A stretch of DNA of 57,529 nt from an uncultured Collinsella sp. (GCA_959027945.1 CAUFRO010000011.1:1-57529), one strand, 5' to 3'; positions 26,952 through 35,227 are shown, counted from the first letter of the stretch. Numbers and translations: made by a program. Notes: generated from the letters alone by a model not told the origin.

Positions 26952-26963
26952 GCTCTCCCCTCC

Positions 26964-28982
26964 TTAACCCATTTGCACGGCGAGCACGAGGAACACCACG
27001 AGTGCCGCGACGATGTAGCAGATATAGATGCTGTAGTTGCCGCCCTCGAGCTTAGTCGCGAGGTCGGCGAGCTTCTCGACACCCTTATGCGGGGCATCGA
27101 CGAGAACCTTGTCGGGTACGGGCTCCACAGCCTCGGCAACACCGGTGAGCTTCTGGAAGAAGTGCGCGATGGACCAGCAGACGGCCGTGCAGCGGTCGCG
27201 CAGCGTGTAGAGCGGCTGCATAAACCAGGACACCTCGGAGGCAAAGGTCGTGGCCACGACGGGCATATGCTCGTTGGGAGCATAGCCGCATGCCCACGGC
27301 TGGGACTTCTGCACCTTGCCGACGGTCTTGAGCTTGCGGTAACCACAGGCAAGGCCGACAAGCACCACAAGCGCAATGGCGATCGCGGGCGTGGAGGTGG
27401 CAGCGCCGGAGTACTGGTTCATGAGCTCCATGCCCTCGGCGGCAAACACGCCACCGTACGGATGCAGCACGGATGCGGCGACATCGACCAGCACGGGCGC
27501 GATCACGGGAGCACCAATGCCCAGCACGACGCAGATGGCCGCGAGCAGGCCCTGCGCAAACACCATGGGGGCGGGAACCTCCTTGGCATTGGCCGCGGCC
27601 CCGGAGCGGGGCGCGGAGGCAAAGGAGACGCCATAGGCCTTGACGAAGCACGTGACAGCCAGCGCGCCGGTAATGGCAAGCGCGACGGCGGCGAACACGG
27701 CCACGATCATGACGGCCTTGTCGCCCTGCATGGCGGCATTAAAGAGCGACTGGTAGGTAAACCACTCGGACACAAAGCCGTTGAAGGGCGGGATGGCCGA
27801 GATGGCAAGCGCGCCAATGAGGAAGCAGATGGCCGTTGCCGGCATACGACGGAACAGGCCGCCCATCTTCTCCATATTGCGCGTACCCGTGGAGTACAGC
27901 AGCGCACCGGCGCCCAAGAACAGCTCGCCCTTAAACATCGCGTGGTTAAACGTGTGGTAGAGGGCGGCCATCAGAGCCAGGACGGCGATGCCGACAGAGT
28001 TGAGCGCCATGGCGGCCATGGAGGCGCCGACGCCGAGCAGAATGATGCCGATGTTCTCGACGGAGTGATAGGCCAGCAGGCGCTTGATGTCATGCTCCTG
28101 CAGGGCGAAGGCCACGCCGAGGACCGACGAGATCGCACCGAAAACCATGACCATAAGGCCCCACCAGACCTGAACGCCCGAGGCGGAGAGCAGGTCGAGA
28201 CCCACCTTGAGGATACCGAAGATACCGATCTTGATCATGCCGCCGGACATGAGGGCCGACACGTTGGACGGCGCCTCGGGATGTGCCTTGGGCAGCCAGC
28301 CGTGCAGCGGGATGATACCGGCCTTGGCGCCAAAGCCAAAGAAGGCAAGCACGAAGCACACGGATGCGACCGCGGGGCTAAACTGCGTGGCGCGGAAATC
28401 CGCAAAGGCAAACGAGCCGCCGGCGAAGTTGGTCATGGTGAGGAAGCTCGCCATGATGAGCACAAAACCAACGTGCGCGATCACAAAGTAGAGCCAACCG
28501 CCATGGATGGAGTTCTCGTTCTCCTCGATTACGACCAGGAAGTACGAGGTCAGCGACATGAGCTCAAAGGCGACCAGGAACCAAAACACGTTGTCGGCGG
28601 TGATGACGAGCATCATGGACGCCACGAAGGTGTTAAAGAAGAAGCCGGCGCGGCCCTTTTTGCCCGGGTACTCATCAAAGTAGTTGAGACCGTAGATCGA
28701 ACCGGCAAACGCGAGCACCGAGATGAGCGCCACGAACAGGCCGGACAGCTGATTGAGCAGCAGCTGGAAATGGGCAAACGGGAAGAACACGATGGTGTCG
28801 ACCGACGTGACATCGCCCAGCACGGCCTGAATACCGGCCACAAACGAAAGCACCGCGGCGGCGGCACCGATAAGGCAGCTGGCGGTCTTGGCGGCGTTAT
28901 CGGCCTTGATCAGCAGAACCGAGGCGAGCGCACCGATGCACGAGACGGCAAGCGATGCGATAAACAGCGTCATGCTATCCAT
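26964..28982 (-). CDS. hyfB: Hydrogenase-4 membrane subunit (NuoL/HycC-like), HyfB
   Basis: Largest antiporter-like subunit: 672 residues, equal in length to E. coli HyfB. Channel features include the Glu in VAFELMSLTSYFL, Lys in FGAKAGIIPLHGWLPKAHPEA and YHTFNHAMFKGELF. A C-terminal extension after the core membrane domain ends in another hydrophobic segment (YICYIVAALVVFLVLAV). ATG 28982 overlaps the hyfA stop region by 8 bases, so translation is coupled. Confidence 0.92.
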   Translation of the reverse strand: MDSMTLFIASLAVSCIGALASVLLIKADNAAKTASCLIGAAAAVLSFVAGIQAVLGDVTSVDTIVFFPFAHFQLLLNQLSGLFVALISVLAFAGSIYGLNYFDEYPGKKGRAGFFFNTFVASMMLVITADNVFWFLVAFELMSLTSYFLVVIEENENSIHGGWLYFVIAHVGFVLIMASFLTMTNFAGGSFAFADFRATQFSPAVASVCFVLAFFGFGAKAGIIPLHGWLPKAHPEAPSNVSALMSGGMIKIGIFGILKVGLDLLSASGVQVWWGLMVMVFGAISSVLGVAFALQEHDIKRLLAYHSVENIGIILLGVGASMAAMALNSVGIAVLALMAALYHTFNHAMFKGELFLGAGALLYSTGTRNMEKMGGLFRRMPATAICFLIGALAISAIPPFNGFVSEWFTYQSLFNAAMQGDKAVMIVAVFAAVALAITGALAVTCFVKAYGVSFASAPRSGAAANAKEVPAPMVFAQGLLAAICVVLGIGAPVIAPVLVDVAASVLHPYGGVFAAEGMELMNQYSGAATSTPAIAIALVVLVGLACGYRKLKTVGKVQKSQPWACGYAPNEHMPVVATTFASEVSWFMQPLYTLRDRCTAVCWSIAHFFQKLTGVAEAVEPVPDKVLVDAPHKGVEKLADLATKLEGGNYSIYICYIVAALVVFLVLAVQMG

Positions 28983-29598
28983 TGTTTTCGCTCCCTTCTG
29001 CTTTCTCGGACAGGCCCTGGGCCACAGCGGTAACGTCGACGGCCGGACCGTTTTCGATCGAGCGCAGGCGCTTGGCCTCGTCGAGCTCGCGATCGGCCGC
29101 GCCGCCCATGACGGTCAGTGCCTTGGTGGGGCACGCCGCCACACAATGCGGGCCGTCCGGATCGAAGGCGCACAGGTCGCACTTGACAGCGCAGGTGTAC
29201 TGGCCAGGAGCCCACGTAAGCAGGCTGCTCAGGGACTTAGGATACGAAGGCGTCGGGTCGCACATGCCTGCGACACCGGCGATAGACGTGCCATCGGGAT
29301 GGATGGCTCCGAAGGGGCACGCGATGGCGCACAGCCTGCACCCGATGCACTCCTGCTCCTTAACGTGGATGCGATCGCCATCGTGCTCGATGGCATTCAC
29401 CGGGCAAACCTCGGCGCAGGGGGCACCCTCGCAATGGTGGCAGGCAAGGGCGGCCGAAATACCGCCGGTCTTCACGAGCGCCAGGCGCGGCGTATCCTGA
29501 AGACCCTGCATCCGGTGGGCGTCGGCACAGGCGGACTGGCATGTTCCGCAGCCGATGCACCTCTCCGGGTTGATGTCGATGAAGCGGTTCATCCCCAC
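28975..29598 (-). CDS. hyfA: Four-cluster ferredoxin-like subunit HyfA
   Basis: Electron-transfer protein between FdhF and the hydrogenase. Four [4Fe-4S] motifs are seen: CIGCGTCQSAC (about 15), CHHCEGAPCAEVCP (about 55), CIGCRLCAIACP (about 86) and CDLCAFDPDGPHCVAACP (about 140). 207 residues, similar to E. coli HyfA. AAAGGAAG precedes the ATG. A 72-base gap with a strong hairpin separates it from fdhF upstream. Confidence 0.92.
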   Translation of the reverse strand: MGMNRFIDINPERCIGCGTCQSACADAHRMQGLQDTPRLALVKTGGISAALACHHCEGAPCAEVCPVNAIEHDGDRIHVKEQECIGCRLCAIACPFGAIHPDGTSIAGVAGMCDPTPSYPKSLSSLLTWAPGQYTCAVKCDLCAFDPDGPHCVAACPTKALTVMGGAADRELDEAKRLRSIENGPAVDVTAVAQGLSEKAEGSENNG

Positions 29599-29606
29599 TT
29601 CCTTTC

Positions 29607-29649
29607 AAAATAACGGGCCGGGCTCCCGAACGTACGGGACGCCCGGCCC
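29607..29649 (-). terminator. Hairpin inside the formate hydrogenlyase locus, between fdhF and hyfA
   Basis: GGGCCGGGC and GCCCGGCCC form a perfect 9-bp stem, further stabilised by TCCCG/CGGGA in the loop; GTTATTTT follows on the minus strand. It could be a leaky terminator or an RNA stabiliser that sets different levels for hydN-fdhF and the hyf genes. Confidence 0.6.
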
Positions 29650-29670
29650 AAAAAGCCAACGAGAACGGGA

Positions 29671-31893
29671 CTACACGATTTGGTTCACGTGCGCCTCGTC
29701 GTCGAACTTGGCGGCGCCGGGCTCAACGTCCTGAGGAGCGGCGGCGTCCACCAGAGCCTGCTTGAGCTCGGTGTACTGACGCTCGACCTCGCCCTCGGCC
29801 CAGACCTGGTCGGCAATGGCGTCGACCTGGCAGGCGGAGAACTTGTCCTCGGGCGTGTGCGAGACCGGGTCGACCTTGTGCATGGTCAGCTCGTTGCACT
29901 TGCCGATCCACCACTGGTAGGTCATATAGACCGTGCCCTTGTTGATACGGTCGCTCACGTCGGCGCGGCTGTATACCTGGCCGCGGCGGCTGTGAATCGA
30001 GACGATGTCGCCGTTCTTGATGCCGCGCGCCTGGGCGTCCGCGGGATTCATGCGGACAAAACCGGGCTCGTCGGCAAGCAGCGCCAGCGTCTTGCAGTTG
30101 CCGGTCATCGAACGGCAGCTGTAGTGGCCGACCTCGCGGACGGTGCACAGGATGAGCGGGTACTCATCGTCGGGAAGCTCGGAGGGCGCCTCCCAGTCGT
30201 GCGCCATCAGGTTGGCGCGGCCGTCCTTGGTGGTGAACTTGCCACCAGCGAACATGTCGGGCGTACCGTGGTCGTTCACATCGGTGCTCTTGACGGGCCA
30301 CTGGGCGTAGCCGCCCTCGGGAGCCATCTTCTCGTAGGTCGCGCCCACAAAGTTGGGGCACAGGCTAATGCACTCGTTCCAGATCTGCTCGGTGTTGTCG
30401 TAGTGCATGGGATAGCCCATGCGCGTGGACAGGTCCGCGAAGATCTCCCAGTCGTGACGGCACTCGCCCTTGGGCGGAACGGCCGCGTCAAAGTGCTGGA
30501 AGCTACGGTCGGATGCAGTAAAGACACCCTCGTGCTCGCCCCAAGAGGTAGCGGGCAGGATGACGTCGGCGAGCATGGTCGTCTGCGTCATAAAGATGTC
30601 CTGGCAAATGAACAGATCCAGCTCGGAGAGCGTCTTGCGCATACCGGCCGAATCGGGCTCGGTCTGCACCGGGTCCTCGCCGTAGTTGTAGAAGCAGTGC
30701 ACCTTGCCCTCGTCGACCAGGTGGCCCAGGTCGGTGAGCTTGTAGCCCTCCTCGAGCGGGAGCTTTTCCTCGGGCACGCCCCAAGCCTTGGCAAACTTGG
30801 CACGCACCGCCGGGTCGGTGACCTTCTGGTAGCCAGGGTACAGGTTGGGCAGCATGCCCATATCGCAGGAGCCCTGGACGTTGTTCTGGCCACGCACGGG
30901 CGCGAGGCCGGAATTGGGTTTGCCGATCTGGCCGGCAACGCAGGCGATGGAGGCGATGGTGTGCACCGTCTTCAGGTTCTGCTTCTGCTGGCATACGCCC
31001 ATACCCCAGCCAATGATGGCAGAGGGCTTCGCCGTGGCGTACATCTCGGCAGCTTGGTGGATCAACGCGGGCTCGACACCCGTGATGTCCTGTACGGATT
31101 CGGGAGTGTAGTTCTTGATGGTCTCCCACCATTCGTCAAAGCCGTTCGTGTGCTCGGCGACGAAATCCTTGTCGTAGAGGCCATCGTTGACCAAGCAGTT
31201 TGCAAAGGCGTTGAGGAACGCAACGTTGCAACCGTTCTTGATCGGAAGGTAGAGATCGGCGATACGCGCGGTTTCGATATGGCGCGGATCGGCGACGATG
31301 ATCTTGCAACCCTTTTCTTTGGCTCGCACGATACGCCTTGCGACGATGGGGTGCGAATCGGCAGGGTTATAGCCGAAGAGGAAAATGCAGCCCGCATCCT
31401 CCATACCGGGGATGGAGCATGACATGCAACCTGAACCAACCGTGTCCATCAGACCGAGGACAGTAGGGCCGTGTCAAGTACGGGCGCAGTTGTCCACGCT
31501 GTGGGTGCCGATGCACGCACGCGTAAACTTCTGCATGACGTAGTTCGCCTCATTGCCGCCGCCTCGCGAAGAGCCGGTGGTCATGACAGCGTTAGGACCA
31601 TATTCGTCAATTATGGCCTGCATCTTAGATGCGGTGAAATCCAGTGCCTCGTCCCAGCTTACGCGCTCAAGATCCGCGCCCTTAGTGCGGCGGATCATCG
31701 GGTGCAGTACGCGAGGAGTCAAGATCTTGGTGTCGTTGATGAAGTCGTAGCCGCTCATGCCCTTAAGGCACAGCTCGCTCTGGTTGGTGATGCCGTTGAG
31801 CGGTTCGGTGCCCACGACCTGGCCGTTTTGGACCAGGAGGTTAAACTGGCAACCGGCGCCGCAGTACGGGCAGATCACTTTATGCTTCTCCAT
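29671..31893 (-). CDS. fdhF: FdhF, selenocysteine-containing formate dehydrogenase H
   Basis: Oxidises formate to CO2 at a Mo-bis-MGD centre and passes electrons to the hydrogenase. The reading frame is interrupted only by TGA at 31474-31476, codon 140. The surrounding residues, VDNCART-U-HGPTVLGL, match the active-site segment of E. coli FdhF, where selenocysteine is also residue 140 and His follows at 141. The [4Fe-4S] ligands Cys8, Cys11, Cys15 and Cys42 and Lys44 also occupy the same numbers. Read through, the protein is 740 residues, full length. A SECIS hairpin follows the TGA. GGAGGGTGTC precedes the ATG at 31893. It is not a frameshift or a split pair. Confidence 0.96.
31443..31476 (-). 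promoter_or_regulatory. SECIS element of fdhF with UGA codon
   Basis: Downstream of the UGA, UGUCC (bases +12 to +16) pairs with GGACA (+27 to +31), exposing GGUCU at +19 to +23 in the loop. The GGUCU is at exactly the same distance as in the E. coli fdhF SECIS, by recall of that sequence. Confidence 0.85.
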
Positions 31894-31967
31894 GACACCC
31901 TCCTTCCTTTTTCTGCTACCGAATGCTCGGTACTTATTTGACAATCATTGGGCCTGTCGCCCGACGC

Positions 31968-32486
31968 TTACGCCTCGTTTTCGATGGTGGCGCGGGCACG
32001 CTCGGCAGTCAGTTCTGCCAGACGCTCCTCGTCTACCAGGGTGAGGCCCTTGGTCGGGCATGCCTCGGCACACGCCGGACCGCCGGGACGGTCCACGCAC
32101 AGGTCGCACTTGAGCACGAAGCTCTTAGTCTGCGAACCGACGCGAACGTCACCCATCAAGACGGGGACCTGCGTGGTCGCCACGCTCACGGCGCCAAAGG
32201 GGCATGCCATGACGCAGCTCTTGCAGCCAATGCAGTTGTCCTCGTTGACGCCGATGCGATGGTTCTTTGGATCAAAGAACAAGGCGCCCGTAGGACAAGC
32301 CTTGGCGCACGGGGCATCCTCGCAGTGATGGCAAGCCACCGGTGCGGAGATCTCGTACGTACGCGTCACGCGCAGGCGCGGCGCGGCGATGTTGCCGGGA
32401 ATATCGTGTGCCTCGATGCACGCCGCCATACAGGTTTGGCATCCAATGCAGCGTGAAGAATCAGCCACGACTCGTTTATTGCCCAT
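31968..32486 (-). CDS. hydN: HydN-like four-cluster ferredoxin
   Basis: Electron carrier that works with formate dehydrogenase H. Four [4Fe-4S] motifs: CIGCQTCMAAC (about 13), CHHCEDAPCAKACP (about 52), CIGCKSCVMACP (about 83) and CDLCVDRPGGPACAEACP (about 125). 172 residues. Start 32486 (MGNKRVVAD) is fixed by AGGAGGGAGTG upstream. It is the first gene of the locus; a 74-base gap leads to fdhF. It resembles hyfA here, so the two may be related by duplication. Confidence 0.9.
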   Translation of the reverse strand: MGNKRVVADSSRCIGCQTCMAACIEAHDIPGNIAAPRLRVTRTYEISAPVACHHCEDAPCAKACPTGALFFDPKNHRIGVNEDNCIGCKSCVMACPFGAVSVATTQVPVLMGDVRVGSQTKSFVLKCDLCVDRPGGPACAEACPTKGLTLVDEERLAELTAERARATIENEA

Positions 32487-32660
32487 GTTGTTCACTCCCT
32501 CCTGAATCCCATGCCGGAGAGACCCTGTCGACGTTGCCCCAAGCCGCCCGTGGCCTGGCGTCGGCATATCGAATGCATGCGGCGAAACAGACACTCGGTA
32601 GAATTTCTCCAACGGTATACAGGTTGAATATACGCAGTTGCAGGGGGCAAACTTGAGCAT

Positions 32661-32692
32661 AACCCCTGCAATACGGGTGTATTGCAGGGGTT
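32661..32692. promoter_or_regulatory. Perfect 14-bp hairpin upstream of the formate hydrogenlyase locus
   Basis: AACCCCTGCAATAC and GTATTGCAGGGGTT are perfect inverted repeats with a GGGT loop. A further half site, GTTGCAGGGG, lies just to the left (32637-32646). No gene ends here on the plus strand, so it is not an obvious terminator; an attenuator in the hydN leader or an operator is possible. The 250 bases 32661-32911 hold no gene. Confidence 0.55.
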
Positions 32693-32847
32693 TTGGCAGA
32701 TTGGAATTATTCTCTAGAAGCTATAAAGGTGAGTGTATTACATGCGTACATCCAAGGGAGATTTCACGCTCGTTTCTGAAAGATGTAGTACGTTTGTAAT
32801 ATCGTTTACACTCAATTACTCTAGTGCAATAAAGTAGTGGTTGTAAG

Positions 32848-32877
32848 ATTGGCTATTATTAGCCGATGTTGTATTTG
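32848..32877 (+). promoter_or_regulatory. Candidate promoter/operator of the toxin-antitoxin pair
   Basis: ATTGGCTATTATTAGCCGAT is a dyad (one mismatch). It lies between a possible -35 TTGGCT (32849) and a possible -10 TATTTG (32872) with 17-base spacing. Ribbon-helix-helix antitoxins usually bind such dyads to repress their own operon. The promoter elements are weak matches. Confidence 0.4.
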
Positions 32878-32914
32878 ACTATTCAAATTGCACGCTCATT
32901 AAGGGAGGCCAGTG

Positions 32915-33238
32915 ATGTCATCGACTCAAAAACGAGCCATCCTGCAGGTGCGCATTCGCGAGGAAGACAAGCAGCATGCCGAGCGTCTCTACGACGCCAT
33001 GGGCACATCGCTCGCCGAGGCTGTCCGTCTATTTGTCGCGCAGAGTATTTTGATGCGCAAGCTCCCATTTCAACCGGTCGCCGTGCGCTCCAAGGACGGC
33101 ACGGCCGCCTATGGACTGCTCAAAGCATACGGGGACCCCAATCGCCGCTCCGAGGAGCGCAATGCCTGGATTGAATACCTAGCCACAGAAAGCGACGAGT
33201 CGGTTTTGGGTCCCGAGGAAGTAGATATCCATGAGTAG
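32915..33238 (+). CDS. RelB/DinJ-type antitoxin, ribbon-helix-helix
   Basis: Probable antitoxin and autorepressor. The first ~50 residues (ILQVRIREEDKQHAERLYDAMGTSLAEAVRLFVAQSI) have the beta strand, helix, GTSLAEAVR turn and helix of RelB/DinJ ribbon-helix-helix proteins. The C-terminal half is charged and probably binds the toxin. Start ATG 32915 is 6 bases after GGGAGG; a GTG at 32912 is also in frame. It overlaps the next gene by 8 bases, typical of toxin-antitoxin pairs. About 107 residues. Confidence 0.75.
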   Translation: MSSTQKRAILQVRIREEDKQHAERLYDAMGTSLAEAVRLFVAQSILMRKLPFQPVAVRSKDGTAAYGLLKAYGDPNRRSEERNAWIEYLATESDESVLGPEEVDIHE

Positions 33239-33707
33239 CACCATCATCGACGAGACCGTCATCCTTCGCTACCTGCTTAACGACGACGAGGTCCTGTCAC
33301 CGCGCGCCGCCAAGGTCATCGCCACGCGCACCGCACGTGTCTACCCCGAAATCATCACGCGCGTCGTGGTCACGCTGCGCGACGTCTATAAGGTTCCCCG
33401 CGTTGAAATTGCTGCGGCCATGAAAAGGCTGCTCGATGACGTCATGGTCGACGAGCCCACCGTTGTCGCCCTTGCCGTCAAACTCTTCGGCAAGACCCAT
33501 ATGGACTTTACCGACTGCCTCCTCGCAGCCCGAACCGCCATCTACAACGATGATGTCGTGAGCTTTGGCAAGCCCATCATCCAAGGCATGATCGATTACC
33601 GCCGTAAACGCCAAACCGCCGCCGACGCTCGCGACCGCGCCGCCGAAGCCCGCAGCCGAAGCACCGACTCCACCATCGACAAGCTCCGCCATCACGGTCG
33701 CCACTAA
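33231..33707 (+). CDS. PIN-domain protein, putative toxin
   Basis: Probable ribonuclease toxin partnered with the overlapping upstream antitoxin. The start IIDETVILRYLLNDDEVL resembles the PIN strand-1 motif (DTNVLLRYLL in many homologues) and MDFTDCLLAART contains the later acidic position of the active site. About 158 residues. The last ~30 residues (RDRAAEARSRSTDSTIDK) are a basic, disordered-looking tail. Pairing a RelB-like antitoxin with a PIN toxin is less common than RelBE or VapBC. The stop codon TAA directly abuts palindrome copy D. Confidence 0.7.
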   Translation: MSSTIIDETVILRYLLNDDEVLSPRAAKVIATRTARVYPEIITRVVVTLRDVYKVPRVEIAAAMKRLLDDVMVDEPTVVALAVKLFGKTHMDFTDCLLAARTAIYNDDVVSFGKPIIQGMIDYRRKRQTAADARDRAAEARSRSTDSTIDKLRHHGRH

Positions 33708-33722
33708 CCCCATCCCCACCTG

Positions 33723-33785
33723 AGTTGCGGTGAAATACGGACTGATGCCTTTAAAGGCCACAACAGTCCGTATTTCACCGCAACT
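33723..33785. repeat. AGTTGCGGTGAAATA palindrome, copy D
   Basis: AGTTGCGGTGAAATACGGAC and its complement form a perfect 21-bp stem. The loop contains a second small palindrome, GCCTTTAAAGGC. It occupies the gap between two converging genes; its left C-rich flank begins right at the PIN gene stop, and its right arm supplies the last codons (KLR) and the TGA of the opposing gene. Confidence 0.9.
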
Positions 33786-34815
33786 TATTGAAGGTGGACC
33801 GCGAACGATTTCGCCATCGGGAGTCGGCGTAGGGTTTTATTGTCGGAATGCCGTAACCGCGCATCATGGCACCGAACGATTCTACGTCGTAGGTGTCCGA
33901 GAGTTTGAAATGAATGACGTTGTGGCCCATGGCGCGAAGGTTCGCGTCGCGCATGAGGGCCGCTCGATACGTTTTTGCCGCCGCCCGCTCTGGATCATTT
34001 TGAGCCTCGTCTTCAAACTTGCCTAGCCCATGCAGCTCTGCCAGCGTCCATGAGCCGTCTGGCATCTGCCAGCCATAATCTGCTAGATAATAGCCAGCGT
34101 TTCCCGGTCGCGTTATCTCAACTTGAAGCTCGGGCGCGGCAACCCCAGCGAGAATCATCGCTGCTCTCGCCTCAGACTCGCCGCCATTGTCTGACCTGCC
34201 GTCCATATACTCAAAAACGTCAAAAGCACGCGCGATGCCATGCAGCCCTCGACAATTTGCCTGCGCATATGCTCGCAGCTCTTCGCGTTCGACATCGTAC
34301 TCACGGGCCAAGCCATCGACATAACCCAGCGCATAGCGAAAGGCGCTCGATCGCGCGATATCAACAACCGTTCGACACGGATCCGTCAGTGTAAACAGAC
34401 CAAGCCGCCACACTTCGCCCGGGCGCCAGCGCTTGTATTCAACGAACTCATACGTATCACGCCTTGTAGACCGTGGCAGCAGCACTTGCACTTTATCCAG
34501 AAGCGTATACGCCGAGCCGATGCCGTAGAGCAACGCTGCTGTCGCTCCGCAAAACACAGCATCCGGTTCAACGACCGCAATAGCGGATGCCAGCTGAAAG
34601 ATACGATCTTCAACCCCAAGATTATTCCAATAGACCGGATCCGCATACACATGGTTGTAAAGACGAAGCATGAGCTCTTCCTGCATAAGCTCGCGCGCAC
34701 GGCGTTCATCCCAAGGATCAATTGTTATAAGCAGCTGTCCATCTTGATGAATTCCAACGGCCGAGAATAGCATCCTTGCATAGGACTGCGGAAAATGTTT
34801 GCCTTTATCGAGCAT
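33775..34815 (-). CDS. AbiEi-antitoxin-like protein with C-terminal DUF559-like region, function unknown
   Basis: Not firmly recognised. The middle (FCGATAALLYGIG; LGLFTLTDPCRTVVDIAR) resembles AbiEi-type antitoxin/regulator proteins of actinobacteria. The last third (ESEARAAMILAG...YYLADYGWQMPDGSW...LHGLGKFED) resembles a DUF559/Vsr-like nuclease-fold region, with a GWQMPD and an ELHG acidic pair where a catalytic site could lie. Base composition is visibly less GC-rich than the neighbours, suggesting acquisition. About 346 residues from the ATG at 34815 (MLDKGKHF); starts at 34833 or 34824 are possible. It is flanked by inverted copies D and E of the palindrome, and D provides its stop codon. 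Confidence 0.55.
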   Translation of the reverse strand: MLDKGKHFPQSYARMLFSAVGIHQDGQLLITIDPWDERRARELMQEELMLRLYNHVYADPVYWNNLGVEDRIFQLASAIAVVEPDAVFCGATAALLYGIGSAYTLLDKVQVLLPRSTRRDTYEFVEYKRWRPGEVWRLGLFTLTDPCRTVVDIARSSAFRYALGYVDGLAREYDVEREELRAYAQANCRGLHGIARAFDVFEYMDGRSDNGGESEARAAMILAGVAAPELQVEITRPGNAGYYLADYGWQMPDGSWTLAELHGLGKFEDEAQNDPERAAAKTYRAALMRDANLRAMGHNVIHFKLSDTYDVESFGAMMRGYGIPTIKPYADSRWRNRSRSTFNKLR

Positions 34816-35000
34816 GGCCAACCCCATAACCATCACGGCGGAGAGAATACCATTACGCTATCGCATGCTTCCGTCCGCAGGCCTTGCCAAAAGCTGACCA
34901 AAAGCTTGACGTCGCAGGTCAGAGCTTCAAAAAATATTTCCACTCTCGGTAGACGGTCGCTACGATCCTCCCAACGGCATCAAAATCCAACCTTACAAAT

Positions 35001-35066
35001 AGTTGCGGTGAAATACGGACTACATGGGCCATAAAAGCCGAAAACAGTCCGTATTTCACCGCAACT
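35001..35066. repeat. AGTTGCGGTGAAATA palindrome, copy E
   Basis: A perfect 21-bp stem identical to that of copy D (AGTTGCGGTGAAATACGGAC plus T). Its C-rich flank is on the right here, so it is inverted relative to copy D. The 34816-35098 gap holds only this element and about 180 bases upstream of the AbiEi-like gene in which nothing else was recognised. Confidence 0.9.
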
Positions 35067-35098
35067 TAGGTGGGGATGTGGGGTCCCCGGCACGTTTA

Positions 35099-35136
35099 CG
35101 AAAACGGCTCTGATCCCAAAGGGAATCAGAGCCGTT
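35099..35136 (-). terminator. Terminator after the tRNA-Pro/tRNA-Gly unit
   Basis: AACGGCTCTGAT and ATCAGAGCCGTT form a perfect 12-bp stem; TTTTCG follows on the minus strand. It starts 12 bases after the tRNA-Gly 3' end. Confidence 0.9.
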
Positions 35137-35147
35137 AAGCTATCTTG

Positions 35148-35221
35148 TGGAGCGGGCGACGGGAATCGAACCCGCGTCATCAGCTTGGAAGGCTGGGGTT
35201 CTACCATTGAACTACGCCCGC
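35148..35221 (-). tRNA. tRNA-Gly (anticodon TCC)
   Basis: Acceptor GCGGGCG/CGCCCGC, D-arm with TTCAATGGTAGAA, anticodon arm CAGC-CTTCCAA-GCTG (anticodon TCC, Gly codon GGA), T-loop GGTTCGATTCC. CCA is encoded at 35148-35150. Confidence 0.96.
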
Positions 35222-35227
35222 AAGATA

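Noticed and set aside
31474..31476. fdhF as a pseudogene broken by a nonsense mutation
   Set aside because: The TGA is at the selenocysteine position, both flanks align to FdhF, a SECIS follows, and selABCD are all present.
32661..32692. Terminator of a plus-strand gene
   Set aside because: No plus-strand gene lies upstream, so the perfect hairpin was kept as a regulatory candidate.
32487..32914. Sigma-54 promoter for the formate hydrogenlyase locus, as in E. coli
   Set aside because: No convincing GG-N10-GC -24/-12 element was found, and no FhlA-like activator is in the window.
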